A DNA stretch of 64,000 bases from Endosaccharibacter trunci (lineage in GTDB: Bacteria > Pseudomonadota > Alphaproteobacteria > Acetobacterales > Acetobacteraceae). The stretch is from the NCBI GenBank assembly GCA_024515975.1, contig JAMSKV010000010.1:1-64000 (forward strand), in the 5' to 3' direction. The notes under the pieces are model-generated. The model was given only the letters and a program-made list of their open reading frames with translations, made no database searches and was not told where the DNA came from. Below are positions 17,723 through 27,019 of this stretch, piece by piece; within the stretch, counting starts at the first letter, position 1, and each line of letters starts with the position of its first letter. The position numbers were made by a program, and so were the translations under genes.

Positions 17723-19237
17723 CTAGCGCGCCCAGCCGAAGATGCCGCGCTCGGTTCTGTTCGTCAGTGCGCCCGGCGGGAGAGCGATGGTGAGGTTCGC
17801 CAGATCCTCGGCCCGCAATTCAGGCAGGCGCTGCACGAGATCGAGGAAGCGGTCGATTTCGCGCTGCTCCAGGATGCCCTCGGTTAGCGTCTTGAACTTG
17901 CGCACGTAATCGGGGCGCGTCCAGGGCGTGGCTCCGAGGGGATGGGCGTTCGCGACGGCCTGCTCGTCGACGAGGGTGGTGCCGTCCTTTAACGTGATGG
18001 TGATGCGCCCGCCGAAGGCTTTGACGTTTGGATCCTCGGAATGGTAGCGCGCCGTCCATTGCTGATCCTCGGTCGTGCGGATCTTGCGCCACAGCGCCAC
18101 CGTGTCCGGACGCTGCGCCCGCTCGGGCAGATAGCTGCGCACATGATGCCAGACGCCGTCCTGCAATGCGACGGCCACGATATACATGATCGAATGATCC
18201 AGCGTCTCGCGAGAGGCCTGGGGATCGAATTTCTGCGGATCGTTGGAGCCGGTGCCGATGACGTAGTGCGTGTGGTGGCTGGTCTCGATCAGCACGTCGG
18301 CGACATCGTTCCAGTCGATGATCTGCTTGCCGAGACGGAAGGCCAGATCGATCAGGGCCTGGCTCTGATATTCGGCCGAATGCTCCTTGGTGTAGGTGTC
18401 GAGGATCGCCCGCTTCGCTTCTCCCGGCGCCGGCATCGGCACAGAATAGAGCGCGTCCTTGCCGTCCAGCATCCAGGCGACGACGCTGTCCTCGCCTTCG
18501 TAGATGGGGCTGGGCGCGCCTTCGCCCAGCATGGCGCGGTCCACCGCCTCCACCGCGAGCTTGCCTGCATGCGAGGGGGCGAAAGCCTTCCAGGAGCTGA
18601 TCTCTCCCTTGCGGCTCTGGCGGGTCGCCGTCGTCACGTGGAGCGCCTGCTGCACGGACTGGTAGATCACCTCCGGCGACAGGCCCAGGAGGGTGCCGAT
18701 TCCGGCTGCGGCGGAAGGTCCGAGATGAGCGACGTGGTCGATCTTGTGCTTGTGCAGGCAGATGGCGCGGACGAGATTGACCTGGATCTCATAGCCTGTG
18801 GCGATGCCGCGGAGCAGCGCCTGCCCATCGGCGCCGCATTGCTGCGCCACAGCGAGGATGGGGGGAATATTGTCGCCGGGATGGCTGTAGTCGGCGGCCA
18901 GAAAGGTGTCGTGATAATCGAGTTCTCGCACCGCGGTGCCGTTGGCCCAGGCCGCCCATTCGGCATGCACGCGCACATCCGGGCCGAGACCGAACACCGT
19001 GGCGCCGCCGGGGCGGAGGTGGCTCACCGCCTGGCTGCGGGCTGAGACGACGGGATGACGATTGATCGCGGCAATCGCGACAGAGGCATTGTCGATCATC
19101 CGGTTGATGATCATCTGGGTGACCTCTGGAAGTACCGGCACCGGATCTGCCGCGACTTCGGCGATCTTCCAGGCGAGCTGTCCATCCCTTGGCAGGCGGT
19201 CTTTTTCCGGATGAACGCGGACTTCGTGGGTCAACAT
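17723..19237 (-). CDS. prpD: 2-methylcitrate dehydratase
   Basis: A 504-residue MmgE/PrpD-family protein that dehydrates 2-methylcitrate to 2-methyl-cis-aconitate. Characteristic stretches are [38 protein letters not shown] with the [14 protein letters not shown] motif, and the [20 protein letters not shown] region. Start ATG 19237 has AGGGGAG eight bases upstream. It is the first gene of the prpDCB operon, divergent from the regulator gene. No acnD/prpF pair is present, so the classical PrpD route is expected, with an aconitase elsewhere. Confidence 0.94.
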   Translation of the reverse strand: MLTHEVRVHPEKDRLPRDGQLAWKIAEVAADPVPVLPEVTQMIINRMIDNASVAIAAINRHPVVSARSQAVSHLRPGGATVFGLGPDVRVHAEWAAWANGTAVRELDYHDTFLAADYSHPGDNIPPILAVAQQCGADGQALLRGIATGYEIQVNLVRAICLHKHKIDHVAHLGPSAAAGIGTLLGLSPEVIYQSVQQALHVTTATRQSRKGEISSWKAFAPSHAGKLAVEAVDRAMLGEGAPSPIYEGEDSVVAWMLDGKDALYSVPMPAPGEAKRAILDTYTKEHSAEYQSQALIDLAFRLGKQIIDWNDVADVLIETSHHTHYVIGTGSNDPQKFDPQASRETLDHSIMYIVAVALQDGVWHHVRSYLPERAQRPDTVALWRKIRTTEDQQWTARYHSEDPNVKAFGGRITITLKDGTTLVDEQAVANAHPLGATPWTRPDYVRKFKTLTEGILEQREIDRFLDLVQRLPELRAEDLANLTIALPPGALTNRTERGIFGWAR

Positions 19238-19349
19238 GGCAACGGCTCCCCTGATTCGTCTTCTGCCAAGTTTGCCACCGTTCGGCCGCGTGCGTCAGAA
19301 TGCTCTTTGTCGAAAGCGGTCAATATGCAAGGCTATCCCTGCTAATCTT
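19238..19349. promoter_or_regulatory. divergent prpD / regulator promoter region
   Basis: A 112-bp intergenic region between two divergent starts. AAGTTTGCCA (19268-19277) and CTTTGTCGAAA (about 19305) resemble halves of the TTTGC-type sites recalled for RamB/ScfR-like regulators. This is a suggestion from motif likeness only. Confidence 0.35.
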
Positions 19350-20837
19350 GTGAAGGTCACGACGATCAACTCCTCACGCAGCAGAAAGGTCTTCGCCGGT
19401 TCCAGGCTGCGCCGGTTGCGATTGGGCCGGCAGCTTTCTCAGGCTGCCCTGGCCGGAAGGCTCGGCATCTCCCCCAGCTATCTCAGCCAGCTGGAGGCGG
19501 ATGTCCGGCCGCTGCCGATGCCACTCCGTTTGCGGGTGGCAGCCATCCTGGGGGTGCCAGCGAGCCATTTCGCGGATGCGGAGGATGAACGCATGGCAAG
19601 CAGCCTTCGCGAGGTGACGGGGGATCCGCTTTTCGCCCAGGCTCCGGTCTCGGCCGAGGAAGCGAATGCCGCAGTACGGGCGTCGCCTGCTGTCGCCGAC
19701 CGCTTCCTCACGCTCTACAAGGCCTATCTCGCCCTGGCAGAGCAGCACCAGGCATTGCAGCATCCCTCCGGTGGCGTCGCTCGCCCCCTATCTGCCGCTC
19801 AGGCCGAGGCACAGGGATTCCGCAGCGCTCCCAGCTTCGCCTATGATGAGGTGGGCGATTGGGTGCAGTCCCGGGTCAACTACTTCGACCGGCTGGATCG
19901 CGCAGCCGAACGCCTGGCGGAGGCGGCCCCACTGGGCGGTGCGGCCAGCTTGCGCGAAGATCTCGCCCGGCTGCTGCGCGACCGCCATGGCATCTCCATC
20001 GTCGAGGATTCCGGGCTACTGAGCAGCGGCACGGTATGGCGCTTGCAGCGGAGCAGCAAAACCCTGTTGCTGGCGGAGGAAGCCTCGGCGGAAAGCCGGC
20101 TATTCTGGATCGCCCATGTCATCGGGTCGATCGAGCAGCGTCAGGAAATCCAGCGCGAGATACGCAAGGCGACCTTCTCCGGTCCAGAAGCGCGGGCGCT
20201 CGCGCGGGTCGCGCTGGCGAACTATTTCGCTGGTGCCCTGATCATGCCCTATGGGCGTTTTCTCGCCGAAGCCCGAGCGCTGCGCTACGATATCGAACGG
20301 TTGCAAAACCGCTTCGGGACGAGCTTCGAGCAGGTCTGTCATCGTCTGAGCACGTTGCAGCGGCCGGAAGCGGCCGGCATTCCATTTTTTCTCGTCAAGA
20401 CAGACATTGCCGGGAACGTCCTCAAGCGCAGCAGCGCCACGCGCTTCAAGTTTTCGCGTTTCGGCGGCCCTTGCCCGCTCTGGAATGTGTACCGTGCTTT
20501 CATTCAGCCGGGCCATCTCATCGTCCAGGTGGCGAGCACGCCCGATCAAGTATCCTACCTTAACATTGCGCGGACCGTGGGTCGGCGAGGTGGCGCTTAT
20601 CTCAGCCGACCGCGCAACGTTGCGATTGTCATCGGCTGCGAGCTCTCCTATGCTGTACAGACGGTCTATGCGACTGGTCTTGATTTGCTCGATCCAAGCA
20701 TAGCCGACCCGATCGGACCAGGCTGCCGGGCCTGTGAGCGGATCGATTGCCGCCACCGTGCGGTACCTCAGGCGGGCAGCAATCTGGATACCGGAACCGG
20801 TGAACGTGGTGTCGTTCCCTATCGAATGCGGAACTGA
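19350..20837 (+). CDS. short-chain fatty acyl transcriptional regulator (ScfR/RamB type)
   Basis: A regulator of about 495 residues. The N-terminal XRE helix-turn-helix (FAGSRLRRLRLGRQLSQ, then GISPSYLSQLEADVRPLP) is followed by an ImmA/IrrE-like (DUF955) core with the AHVIGSIEQ region, and a C-terminal DUF2083-type domain ending in the Cys motif GCRACERIDCRHRAVP. This architecture belongs to RamB/PrpR-type regulators that sense short-chain acyl-CoA and control acetate and propionate genes. The GTG at 19350 was chosen because family members begin just before the KVFAGSRLRRLR segment; upstream in-frame sequence overlaps prpD. No clear Shine-Dalgarno is visible. It is divergent from prpDCB, which it probably activates. 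Confidence 0.88.
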   Translation: MKVTTINSSRSRKVFAGSRLRRLRLGRQLSQAALAGRLGISPSYLSQLEADVRPLPMPLRLRVAAILGVPASHFADAEDERMASSLREVTGDPLFAQAPVSAEEANAAVRASPAVADRFLTLYKAYLALAEQHQALQHPSGGVARPLSAAQAEAQGFRSAPSFAYDEVGDWVQSRVNYFDRLDRAAERLAEAAPLGGAASLREDLARLLRDRHGISIVEDSGLLSSGTVWRLQRSSKTLLLAEEASAESRLFWIAHVIGSIEQRQEIQREIRKATFSGPEARALARVALANYFAGALIMPYGRFLAEARALRYDIERLQNRFGTSFEQVCHRLSTLQRPEAAGIPFFLVKTDIAGNVLKRSSATRFKFSRFGGPCPLWNVYRAFIQPGHLIVQVASTPDQVSYLNIARTVGRRGGAYLSRPRNVAIVIGCELSYAVQTVYATGLDLLDPSIADPIGPGCRACERIDCRHRAVPQAGSNLDTGTGERGVVPYRMRN

Positions 20838-20886
20838 ATGTCGGTGATGTGTCGGTTGGTAGCGGCGTTTGCTCGTCTCCGGACGT

Positions 20887-21362
20887 TCATATTCCGTTTG
20901 GGATGTGATTGATGTGCCATGGTCCAAGCTCAGCGCTCTTGGTCTTCGCAGCCGGAAGATGACGGCGGCTGCGATGGAGATGGCCGAGACGGAGGCATCG
21001 GTCGTAGCGGGTTGCGACGCGGCGCCGGTCCTTGAATCTTCCGAACATGGTCTCGATCCGGTGAAGCGGGCGGTCGAACATACGATCGTAGAGTAGAGGC
21101 CGTTTTCGTGACAGCGTGGAGGGGATGCCCGGATTGATGCCGCGCTCTGCCAGGGCCGTTCGGAACAGGCTGCTGTCGTAGCCGCGGTCGCCGATCAGGT
21201 CGCGCGCGCATGGCAGGACCGGGCGGAGCAGGGCGGCACCATGACGATCGCTGCGTTGTCCTTCAGTCAGCAACAAGGCAACCGGCCTGCCCTGACCGTC
21301 GCAGGCAGTGTGCAGCTTTGAGTTCAGGCCGCCTTTGGGTAGCGGCCGATATGCCGAGAACC
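20887..21362 (-). mobile_element. truncated IS5-family transposase remnant
   Basis: On the minus strand the frame reads RPLPKGGLNSKLHTACDGQG, then LIGDRGYDSSLFRTALAERG and ETMFGRFKDRRRVATRYDR. These are the middle and C-terminal parts of an IS5-group DDE transposase with the second Asp and the final Glu. The N-terminal third, including the first catalytic Asp, is missing upstream of about 21362, where an inverted repeat begins. It is therefore inactive. The stop is at 20887; the outer inverted repeat was not identified. Confidence 0.85.
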
Positions 21363-21365
21363 TAC

Positions 21366-21413
21366 TTAGTCCCGTGCGGCCTGAGGATCCGTATCACCAC
21401 ACCACGGGACTAA
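21366..21413. repeat. 11-bp inverted repeat at the junction of two IS remnants
   Basis: TTAGTCCCGTG (21366-21376) is repeated inverted as CACGGGACTAA (21403-21413). The pair lies exactly between the IS5 fragment and the IS701-like fragment. It may be an IS end, a solo element or a hairpin; which one is not clear. Confidence 0.5.
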
Positions 21414-21420
21414 ACACCTA

Positions 21421-22167
21421 TCACCACTTTGGCCCTTTATGTGACGACCGCGGACTGAGTGTCCTGCTGCAGGGAGAGCGTTGCGCGCATGGTGGCTTGA
21501 GAATGCGATCGAGGATGGCCTGACGGCTCGCCGGCAGGCTGGGCTGGGGTGGTGGACCGGGGATGGTTTTTTTCCGCACCGCCGCCTTGAGGCGGCAGAC
21601 CTGCAGAAATGCGTAGGCCATCATGCCGAGCAGGGCGTGGCGATGCAGCCCGACCCATGATCGGCCCTCGAAGTGATCGAGGCCCAGTTCCTCCTTCAGT
21701 TGCTGGTGGGCCTGCTCGCAGACCCATCGCGCCTTGATGGCCCGTCCGCGATCCTGATCTGGACGGCAGCAAACCGAGCGGCGAGACCGCCTTTGGTTCC
21801 CCGCCGCCAGCTGATCCGCCGCCATGCCCTTCTTGGGCAAGGCAGTGTCGTCGATGATCAGGAACGACCGGGCCCCGCCCACCAGATGATCGGCATGACG
21901 CCACAGGGCGGCCTCGAGCGGGGCGCTGTCCCAGACGCCGGCATTGACGAAGTGATGCAACCGGTCATAGCGGATCTCACCCGTGCGCGCCGCTATCGGC
22001 TGGATGCTTTTGCGATCACCCGGCCCAATCAGACCCGCACTGTAGGCCGGACACATGCTGCGCTGCGCCTTGTGGCTCAATCCCGCCAGAAACGGCTTCA
22101 ACCACGCATCGAGATCCGCCCGCCAATCCCCATCCACCACCAGCCCCCGCCACAGCCGGTCTCCCAT
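21421..22167 (-). mobile_element. IS701-like transposase with internal deletion
   Basis: A 248-codon frame. The N-terminal part ([48 protein letters not shown] with the first catalytic Asp) and the C-terminal part ([37 protein letters not shown]) match IS701-type transposases. The usual protein is over 400 residues; here about 200 central residues, including the second Asp region, are replaced by a short unrelated joint (about residues 123-147). The element is therefore dead. It lies just downstream of flbT, at the flagellar cluster boundary. Confidence 0.85.
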
Positions 22168-22225
22168 GAATCAGCCATCAGACAACAAGGGAATCCCTCC
22201 CATGCTTCCTTCTGCCAAAGGCGGG

Positions 22226-22636
22226 CTAGATGGCTTCTGCGATCCTCGGCTGAGCCGTATTCATCGGGGCCGGCTTCAAAGCACCTCGCAGCAGCTTGAG
22301 AGCCGCGTAGAGTTCGCCACGATCGATCAAGCCGCCGATCTGCCCTACCGCATCCGGCACGCCAGGCAATATCGTCCCGTCCAGCTCGACGAGCAAGGCG
22401 TCGACGCGCGCACGTGCCTCGGCCTGATTGTCAGCCTGGCCAACATAGAGAGCCTGGATGGCGCAATAGAGCTGCTCCGGCACGCTCGCACCGTCATGAT
22501 CCTCCAGGATCTGTTTGCCGAACAGGAAACGCGCCTTCGACACCAGCTCGACCCGACATCGGTTCCTGAAGCGTATGGCAGCCCCGTTCACCAGCATCGT
22601 CTCGCCAGGGCGAAGTTCAAGCACGAGATGAGACAT
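22226..22636 (-). CDS. flbT: flagellar biosynthesis regulator FlbT
   Basis: A 136-residue FlbT protein, a post-transcriptional regulator of flagellin mRNA in alphaproteobacteria. The typical start MSHLVLELRPGETMLVNGA is followed by SKARFLFGKQILED and the C-terminal helix GGLIDRGELYAALKLLRGAL. Family length fixes the start at ATG 22636; the in-frame ATG at 22729 would overlap flgL and adds sequence foreign to the family. It ends the flgE-flgK-flgL-flbT run. The usual neighbour flaF is not seen between flgL and flbT, and IS remnants follow directly. Confidence 0.88.
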   Translation of the reverse strand: MSHLVLELRPGETMLVNGAAIRFRNRCRVELVSKARFLFGKQILEDHDGASVPEQLYCAIQALYVGQADNQAEARARVDALLVELDGTILPGVPDAVGQIGGLIDRGELYAALKLLRGALKPAPMNTAQPRIAEAI

Positions 22637-22725
22637 TCGACACCGTATCCTGCGAACAACCGGATCGCCATTCGCGTTTTGAGACCATAACTCAAGGTCA
22701 GTTGCAGAAACGTTAATCCACTCCG

Positions 22726-23799
22726 TCAAATATAGGAGGCAAGCGACAATCCTTTCATATCCGCGATCAAACTATACGATGCCGTAAGCTGGTTCCGAAT
22801 ATCGGAAAGCTGCGTTGCCACCGTCGCCGGATCGGCATCTTTCAAACTGCCGAGTTGCGCGGTCAAAGCGTCCGACAAAGTCGATAGCGAGCCGGATTGG
22901 GTGGTGAGATCACTTTGGGTCTGGCCCAGCGCTGCCTGAGTATTGGTGATTGCCGCACCCGTCGCTTGCACACTGCCGACCATGGTGTTCACGAGGCTGG
23001 AAAACGCCGGGCTGCTCGAATCGGCGCTCGGCAAGCTCGCCACGACGGCAAGCTGGCGAATCAGATCGCGGATTGGCGAGCCGGTCGAACCGGATGTCGG
23101 TGCCGTACCCCCCGTCAGAACAAAACCGACCGTGAGTTGATTGTCCGACCCCACGATCGTGCTTTGCGCCTGCGCGTTCGCCGTCACCGGATCGGTGCTG
23201 AGCGCGGAAGAGAAGAGCGATTGACCCGGGCTGTTATCGGAAGCGGCCGCCAATGTTGCGCTTTCCACCGCGTCGGCCCCTGTCGTTCCGAGCGACGCCA
23301 CGCTGGCGCCAATCGACGTCACAGTATTGCTTTGGAGGATATTGCCCGGATCCGACAGAGGCGGACTGTCCTGCTGAGTGCCGCCAAAGACGTAGATGTT
23401 GCCGTTCTGCGTATTGGCCAGTGACGCGAGCGTCGTCAGTGCCTGACGCGCCTGGGTGGCCACGGCACTGACGGTGGATGCGCTCTGATCGCTCTGCAGG
23501 GTGATCAGGTTGGTCTGCAGCGTATTGGCGATGCTGGCGATCTGGCTCAATGCCGTCTGCGCCACGCTCAGGTTGTTCTGGGCCGTGGAAACGTTCTGCT
23601 GCCAGCCGCCGATCGCGGTCAGTTGGGGCTGTAACGACAGAGCCTGATAGCGATTGGAGCCGAGGCCAGCATAGCTGTCCGACACGACGCCGGAAGCCGT
23701 CTGGCTCTGCAGCGACGTGTACTGGCTGTTCAGACGATCCAGCGCCCCGGTCAGGGACAGCATGGACGGCGAGCCGCCATTGATGCTGGGAATCGTCAT
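22726..23799 (-). CDS. flgL: flagellar hook-associated protein 3 (FlgL)
   Basis: A 357-residue flagellin-like junction protein that joins hook and filament. The N-terminal coiled-coil segment (SLTGALDRLNSQYTSLQSQ) and the QNNLSVAQTALSQIASIANT region are typical. The C-terminal helices (TQAALGQTQSDLTTQSGSL and on) form the second arm, ending LSLASYI. The Ser/Thr/Gly-rich middle is the exposed domain. It lies 8 bp downstream of flgK, in the same operon. There is no sign of truncation. Confidence 0.9.
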   Translation of the reverse strand: MTIPSINGGSPSMLSLTGALDRLNSQYTSLQSQTASGVVSDSYAGLGSNRYQALSLQPQLTAIGGWQQNVSTAQNNLSVAQTALSQIASIANTLQTNLITLQSDQSASTVSAVATQARQALTTLASLANTQNGNIYVFGGTQQDSPPLSDPGNILQSNTVTSIGASVASLGTTGADAVESATLAAASDNSPGQSLFSSALSTDPVTANAQAQSTIVGSDNQLTVGFVLTGGTAPTSGSTGSPIRDLIRQLAVVASLPSADSSSPAFSSLVNTMVGSVQATGAAITNTQAALGQTQSDLTTQSGSLSTLSDALTAQLGSLKDADPATVATQLSDIRNQLTASYSLIADMKGLSLASYI

Positions 23800-23807
23800 G
23801 GCGAACC

Positions 23808-25370
23808 TCAGCTTATGGCGGTCAGGAGGGATGTGAACATTGATTGCACTGCCGTGATCACCTTGGCATTGGCCGAATACGCGTTCTGGAGAGCGACAAT
23901 GGCCGCCATCTGATCGTCCACCGAGACACCGGATACCGAGGAAATCTTGCTGGTCATCGCCGTCTGCAGGGCGGTTCCGTCCGACAAGGCGCTGGAGGTA
24001 TCGCTGATGGTCGCTCCCTGCGCACTCGTGAGCGTCGCTGCGAGAGTGGTCAGCGATCCGCTCCCGCTATAAGGTGCGGAAAGGGTCCCGTTAGCGCCCA
24101 GGCCTGTCGTCGAGGAAGGCACCTGACTGACTCCCGGCTGCACGGTGGTGCCGAGTGAAAACGTAAGCAGGCGGCTCAGCAAGGTGGTGTCGCTACTGCC
24201 GCGCGTGGTATTCACCGTGAAGGCGGACGCGCCGGTGGCCGATCCCACAACGTCATGCGTGCCGTCCCGCACGGTAGACGGGTCGGCGACGACGGCGGGA
24301 TTGACCTGGATGGTGGCAGAAAAACCGAGCTGACCGGCGGGAGCCGTCGCTGTCGGGTTGGTCCCCGGCACGGTGCCGTCAGCATTGGAAAACAAGGTTA
24401 GGCCCTGCGCATCGAACCGCGAGGCGAGAGTCTGCGAAAACGAATCGAGCTCCGCCTGCATCGTGGGCAGAATCTGGTCGCGAAGCTGGATGTTGCCGCC
24501 AAGCGTGCCGCCGGACAGCGAGGCGGTGACATCCCTGTCCGGCGTGGAAGACGGCGTGCCGTCCACATGCAAGGTGATAGCGGGAATCGTGCCAGGATAC
24601 GATGTCGAAGCATCGAGCGTCGCATCCGTGGTGAACAAAGGGCCGTCGGTCTGATGGGTCGGCAGGTTGGTGCCGTCGGCGGTGCTCACCAGCATGTCGC
24701 CGGTGGAGGTTTCCTGGAACTTCACAGACAGCACGCCGGACAGGCTGCTCATCGCTGCCGCGCGCTGGTTCTCCAGATCGGCAGTGCTTTGGCCCATCGC
24801 CCGGAGCTGACCGATCTGGCTCGACAGTGTACCGATCTGCTGGAGGTCCTGGTTCACACTATCGACCTGGTCGACGATCGCTTCCTGTGCCGCCTGGCGT
24901 GCAGTTTGGTATGCCGCGGACGTGGAGTTCAGGCCGCTTGCCAATGTCTTGGCAGCACTCACCACCGCTTGCTGCGCGGTTTGGTTGGTCGGGTCGCCAT
25001 CGAGCGTTGTCAGGCTCGTCTGCAGATTGCCGACATTGTCCGCCAGCGTGTTGCTGCTGCCGGCATCCGCGCTGGTTGAACCCTGCAGCGCCGAGATGGT
25101 CGACAAGCCGTCATTGATAGTGTTCAGGCTACCGACAACGGCATTCTGGCTATAGAGACTGTTTTCCAGCGCCGTGTTCACCGCACGCGTGGTCAGTCCG
25201 ACAACAACGCCGCCACCCTGGCCACCCGCCGTGCGTGACGAAACATTCGATTGCTCTGCGACGTAGCCGACGGTGCTCGCATTCGAAACGTTTTGTGACG
25301 CAACAGCCAACTCCGACTGAAGCGCCGACAAACCGCTGGACGCGATCGCCAGTGAACTGCTGAGCCCCAC
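23808..25370 (-). CDS. flgK: flagellar hook-associated protein 1 (FlgK)
   Basis: A 520-residue rod/hook-family protein. The N-terminal motif SSGLSALQSELAVASQNVSN, then ASTVGYVAEQSNVSS, marks an axial protein. The coiled-coil region around residues 130-210 (SLTTLDGDPTNQTAQQAVV, QIGTLSSQIGQLRAMGQST) is typical of FlgK. The C-terminus VDDQMAAIVALQNAYSANAK, then VITAVQSMFTSLLTAIS, is the conserved D0 helix. It follows flgE by 76 bp on the same strand and is probably read from the flgE sigma-54 promoter. Confidence 0.93.
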   Translation of the reverse strand: MGLSSSLAIASSGLSALQSELAVASQNVSNASTVGYVAEQSNVSSRTAGGQGGGVVVGLTTRAVNTALENSLYSQNAVVGSLNTINDGLSTISALQGSTSADAGSSNTLADNVGNLQTSLTTLDGDPTNQTAQQAVVSAAKTLASGLNSTSAAYQTARQAAQEAIVDQVDSVNQDLQQIGTLSSQIGQLRAMGQSTADLENQRAAAMSSLSGVLSVKFQETSTGDMLVSTADGTNLPTHQTDGPLFTTDATLDASTSYPGTIPAITLHVDGTPSSTPDRDVTASLSGGTLGGNIQLRDQILPTMQAELDSFSQTLASRFDAQGLTLFSNADGTVPGTNPTATAPAGQLGFSATIQVNPAVVADPSTVRDGTHDVVGSATGASAFTVNTTRGSSDTTLLSRLLTFSLGTTVQPGVSQVPSSTTGLGANGTLSAPYSGSGSLTTLAATLTSAQGATISDTSSALSDGTALQTAMTSKISSVSGVSVDDQMAAIVALQNAYSANAKVITAVQSMFTSLLTAIS

Positions 25371-25446
25371 GGCTTTCTCCCGCCATTCTCCAAGCCGACT
25401 GCACGAAGCATCACCGTAGAGACCAATGGTTTAGAAAAGGTTAATG

Positions 25447-26769
25447 CTACTGCTTCATCGCCAGAACGGTCTGCAGCATATCGTTGGCCGTGGTCACCAC
25501 TTTGGCGTTGGCGCCGTAGGCCTGCTGCGCGGTGATCAGCAGGGTCAGATCGGTATCCAGGCTCGTAGTCGAGTTTTCCACCGACGAGGTTTCCAGCGCG
25601 CCCGCACCGTTCTGGCTCGCCAGGGACTGCATCGCGGTGCCGGATCCGGATGACGAGGTGTAGGCCTGGCCGTCATGCGCCGTCAGCGCGTTCGCATTGG
25701 CGAAAGTGGCGAGCGGGATCTTGCCGATCAGCTGCGAGTGATCGTTGTCGAATGTCGCCAGGATGTTTCCATCCGATGTCATGGTGATGCCGGTATAGGA
25801 ACCCGATGTCACGCTATCGCTCTGGATGGTGGCGGCGGACCCGGTGCTGGCGGGATTGGTCGACATCACCGTTCCGGAGCTGGAGCCGAGCGAGCCCAGC
25901 TTGACCGTCAACGTCTGGGTGCCGCCGCTCAAACCGGTCGGCACGGTGAAGCTGGCGGTGGAGCCGGCAATCGTCGTGGCGGGACCATAGGCCGGCGGGG
26001 TCGAGCCCATATTGGTTTGCTGCGCGACGGATTGCATGGTCCCGTCGGAGCCGAACGTCACCAGCGCCGACGCGCTCGGCGCGGATGCTCCGTCGACCGT
26101 GGACGACACGGTCCAGCTGTTCGTCGATCCGCTCACCGGCGTCCAGTTGAAGGCGACCGTATGAGCAGTGCCCGACGAGTCGTAGATCGTTTGCGATTGC
26201 GTTGTCGCCGCGCTCGTTCCGCTACCTGCAGCGGCGCTTCCCGGCAGGCTTGCTCCATAGGTGATCGTGCCGGTCTGGGTCGGACGGAACGTCACATTGG
26301 ACACGTTGATCGGGTTAAGGCTGGTGGTGTTGACCGATCCGTCCGGATTCACCGTGTAGGCCTTCAGGTATTCATTGGAAGAGTTGACCAGATAGCCCTG
26401 GTTGTTCTGCGTGAAATCGCCGTTGCGGGTGTAGTAGTTCGTGGTCTGGAAGGCTGTCGAGCTGGACGAGGAATCGCCGCTTTCTTCCGCCACATTGAAG
26501 AAACCATTGCCGGAAATCGCCAAGGCCAGGTTGTTGGAGCTGGCGGTGATCGTTCCCTGACTCTGGTTCTGGTAGGTCGTCGCGGCACGGACCGTTTCGG
26601 AGGTTCCCTGCGTGGCGGCCGAGGTCAGTACGTAATCGCTGAAGCTGGTTTCGGTAGCCTTGTATCCCACCGTCTGGCTGTTCGCGATATTGTTGCTGAT
26701 ATCCGTGAAAGCATGCGACTGCGCGGACAGGCCGCTGACTGCCGTGTTGAGTGCGCCGAAAACCGACAT
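25447..26769 (-). CDS. flgE: flagellar hook protein FlgE
   Basis: A 440-residue hook subunit. The N-terminus FGALNTAVSGLSAQSHAFTD, then ISNNIANSQTVGYKATET, is the flagellar rod/hook signature. The GNGFFNV motif near residue 80 and C-terminal TDLTLLITAQQAYGANAKVV are also standard. The central domain is Ser/Thr/Gly-rich and predicted beta. The start at ATG 26769 is supported by GGGGAA seven bases before it and by the family N-terminus; the in-frame extension to 27240 overlaps the divergent fliK. A sigma-54-type promoter lies at 26811-26828. Confidence 0.95.
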   Translation of the reverse strand: MSVFGALNTAVSGLSAQSHAFTDISNNIANSQTVGYKATETSFSDYVLTSAATQGTSETVRAATTYQNQSQGTITASSNNLALAISGNGFFNVAEESGDSSSSSTAFQTTNYYTRNGDFTQNNQGYLVNSSNEYLKAYTVNPDGSVNTTSLNPINVSNVTFRPTQTGTITYGASLPGSAAAGSGTSAATTQSQTIYDSSGTAHTVAFNWTPVSGSTNSWTVSSTVDGASAPSASALVTFGSDGTMQSVAQQTNMGSTPPAYGPATTIAGSTASFTVPTGLSGGTQTLTVKLGSLGSSSGTVMSTNPASTGSAATIQSDSVTSGSYTGITMTSDGNILATFDNDHSQLIGKIPLATFANANALTAHDGQAYTSSSGSGTAMQSLASQNGAGALETSSVENSTTSLDTDLTLLITAQQAYGANAKVVTTANDMLQTVLAMKQ

Positions 26770-26810
26770 GGCCTGTTCCCCTGTTGGATGGTATCCGTTC
26801 GCAAGCCATG

Positions 26811-26828
26811 CAGCAGGAAACGTGCCAG
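26811..26828 (-). promoter_or_regulatory. sigma-54 (RpoN) promoter for flgE operon
   Basis: The complement reads CTGGCACGTTTCCTGCTG, with GG and GC exactly 10 bp apart, a very good -24/-12 match. Transcription would start about 30 bases before the flgE ATG, leaving room for the Shine-Dalgarno. Confidence 0.75.
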
Positions 26829-26979
26829 CGATATTTCCATGCTGAATCAAAGATCTTTTCGGCGCGATCATATCCGGGCACCCTCGTTTCGATGCCGACC
26901 GGCAGGAATTGCCGGGTCGATCCTGCCCGGCGACAGGGGGCGGAACCCCATCTCGCCTGGCGTGACGGTCGAAAACGAC

Positions 26980-26996
26980 TTGGCCTGCTGCTTGCA
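26980..26996 (+). promoter_or_regulatory. sigma-54 (RpoN) promoter for fliK-flgD
   Basis: TTGGCCTGCTGCTTGCA keeps GG-N10-GC and the TTGC element. The predicted transcription start near 27007 leaves only a short leader before ATG 27020, so the match is convincing but the spacing is tight. Confidence 0.6.
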
Positions 26997-27019
26997 CAAG
27001 CCGGGTGGGGGAATTCTCG

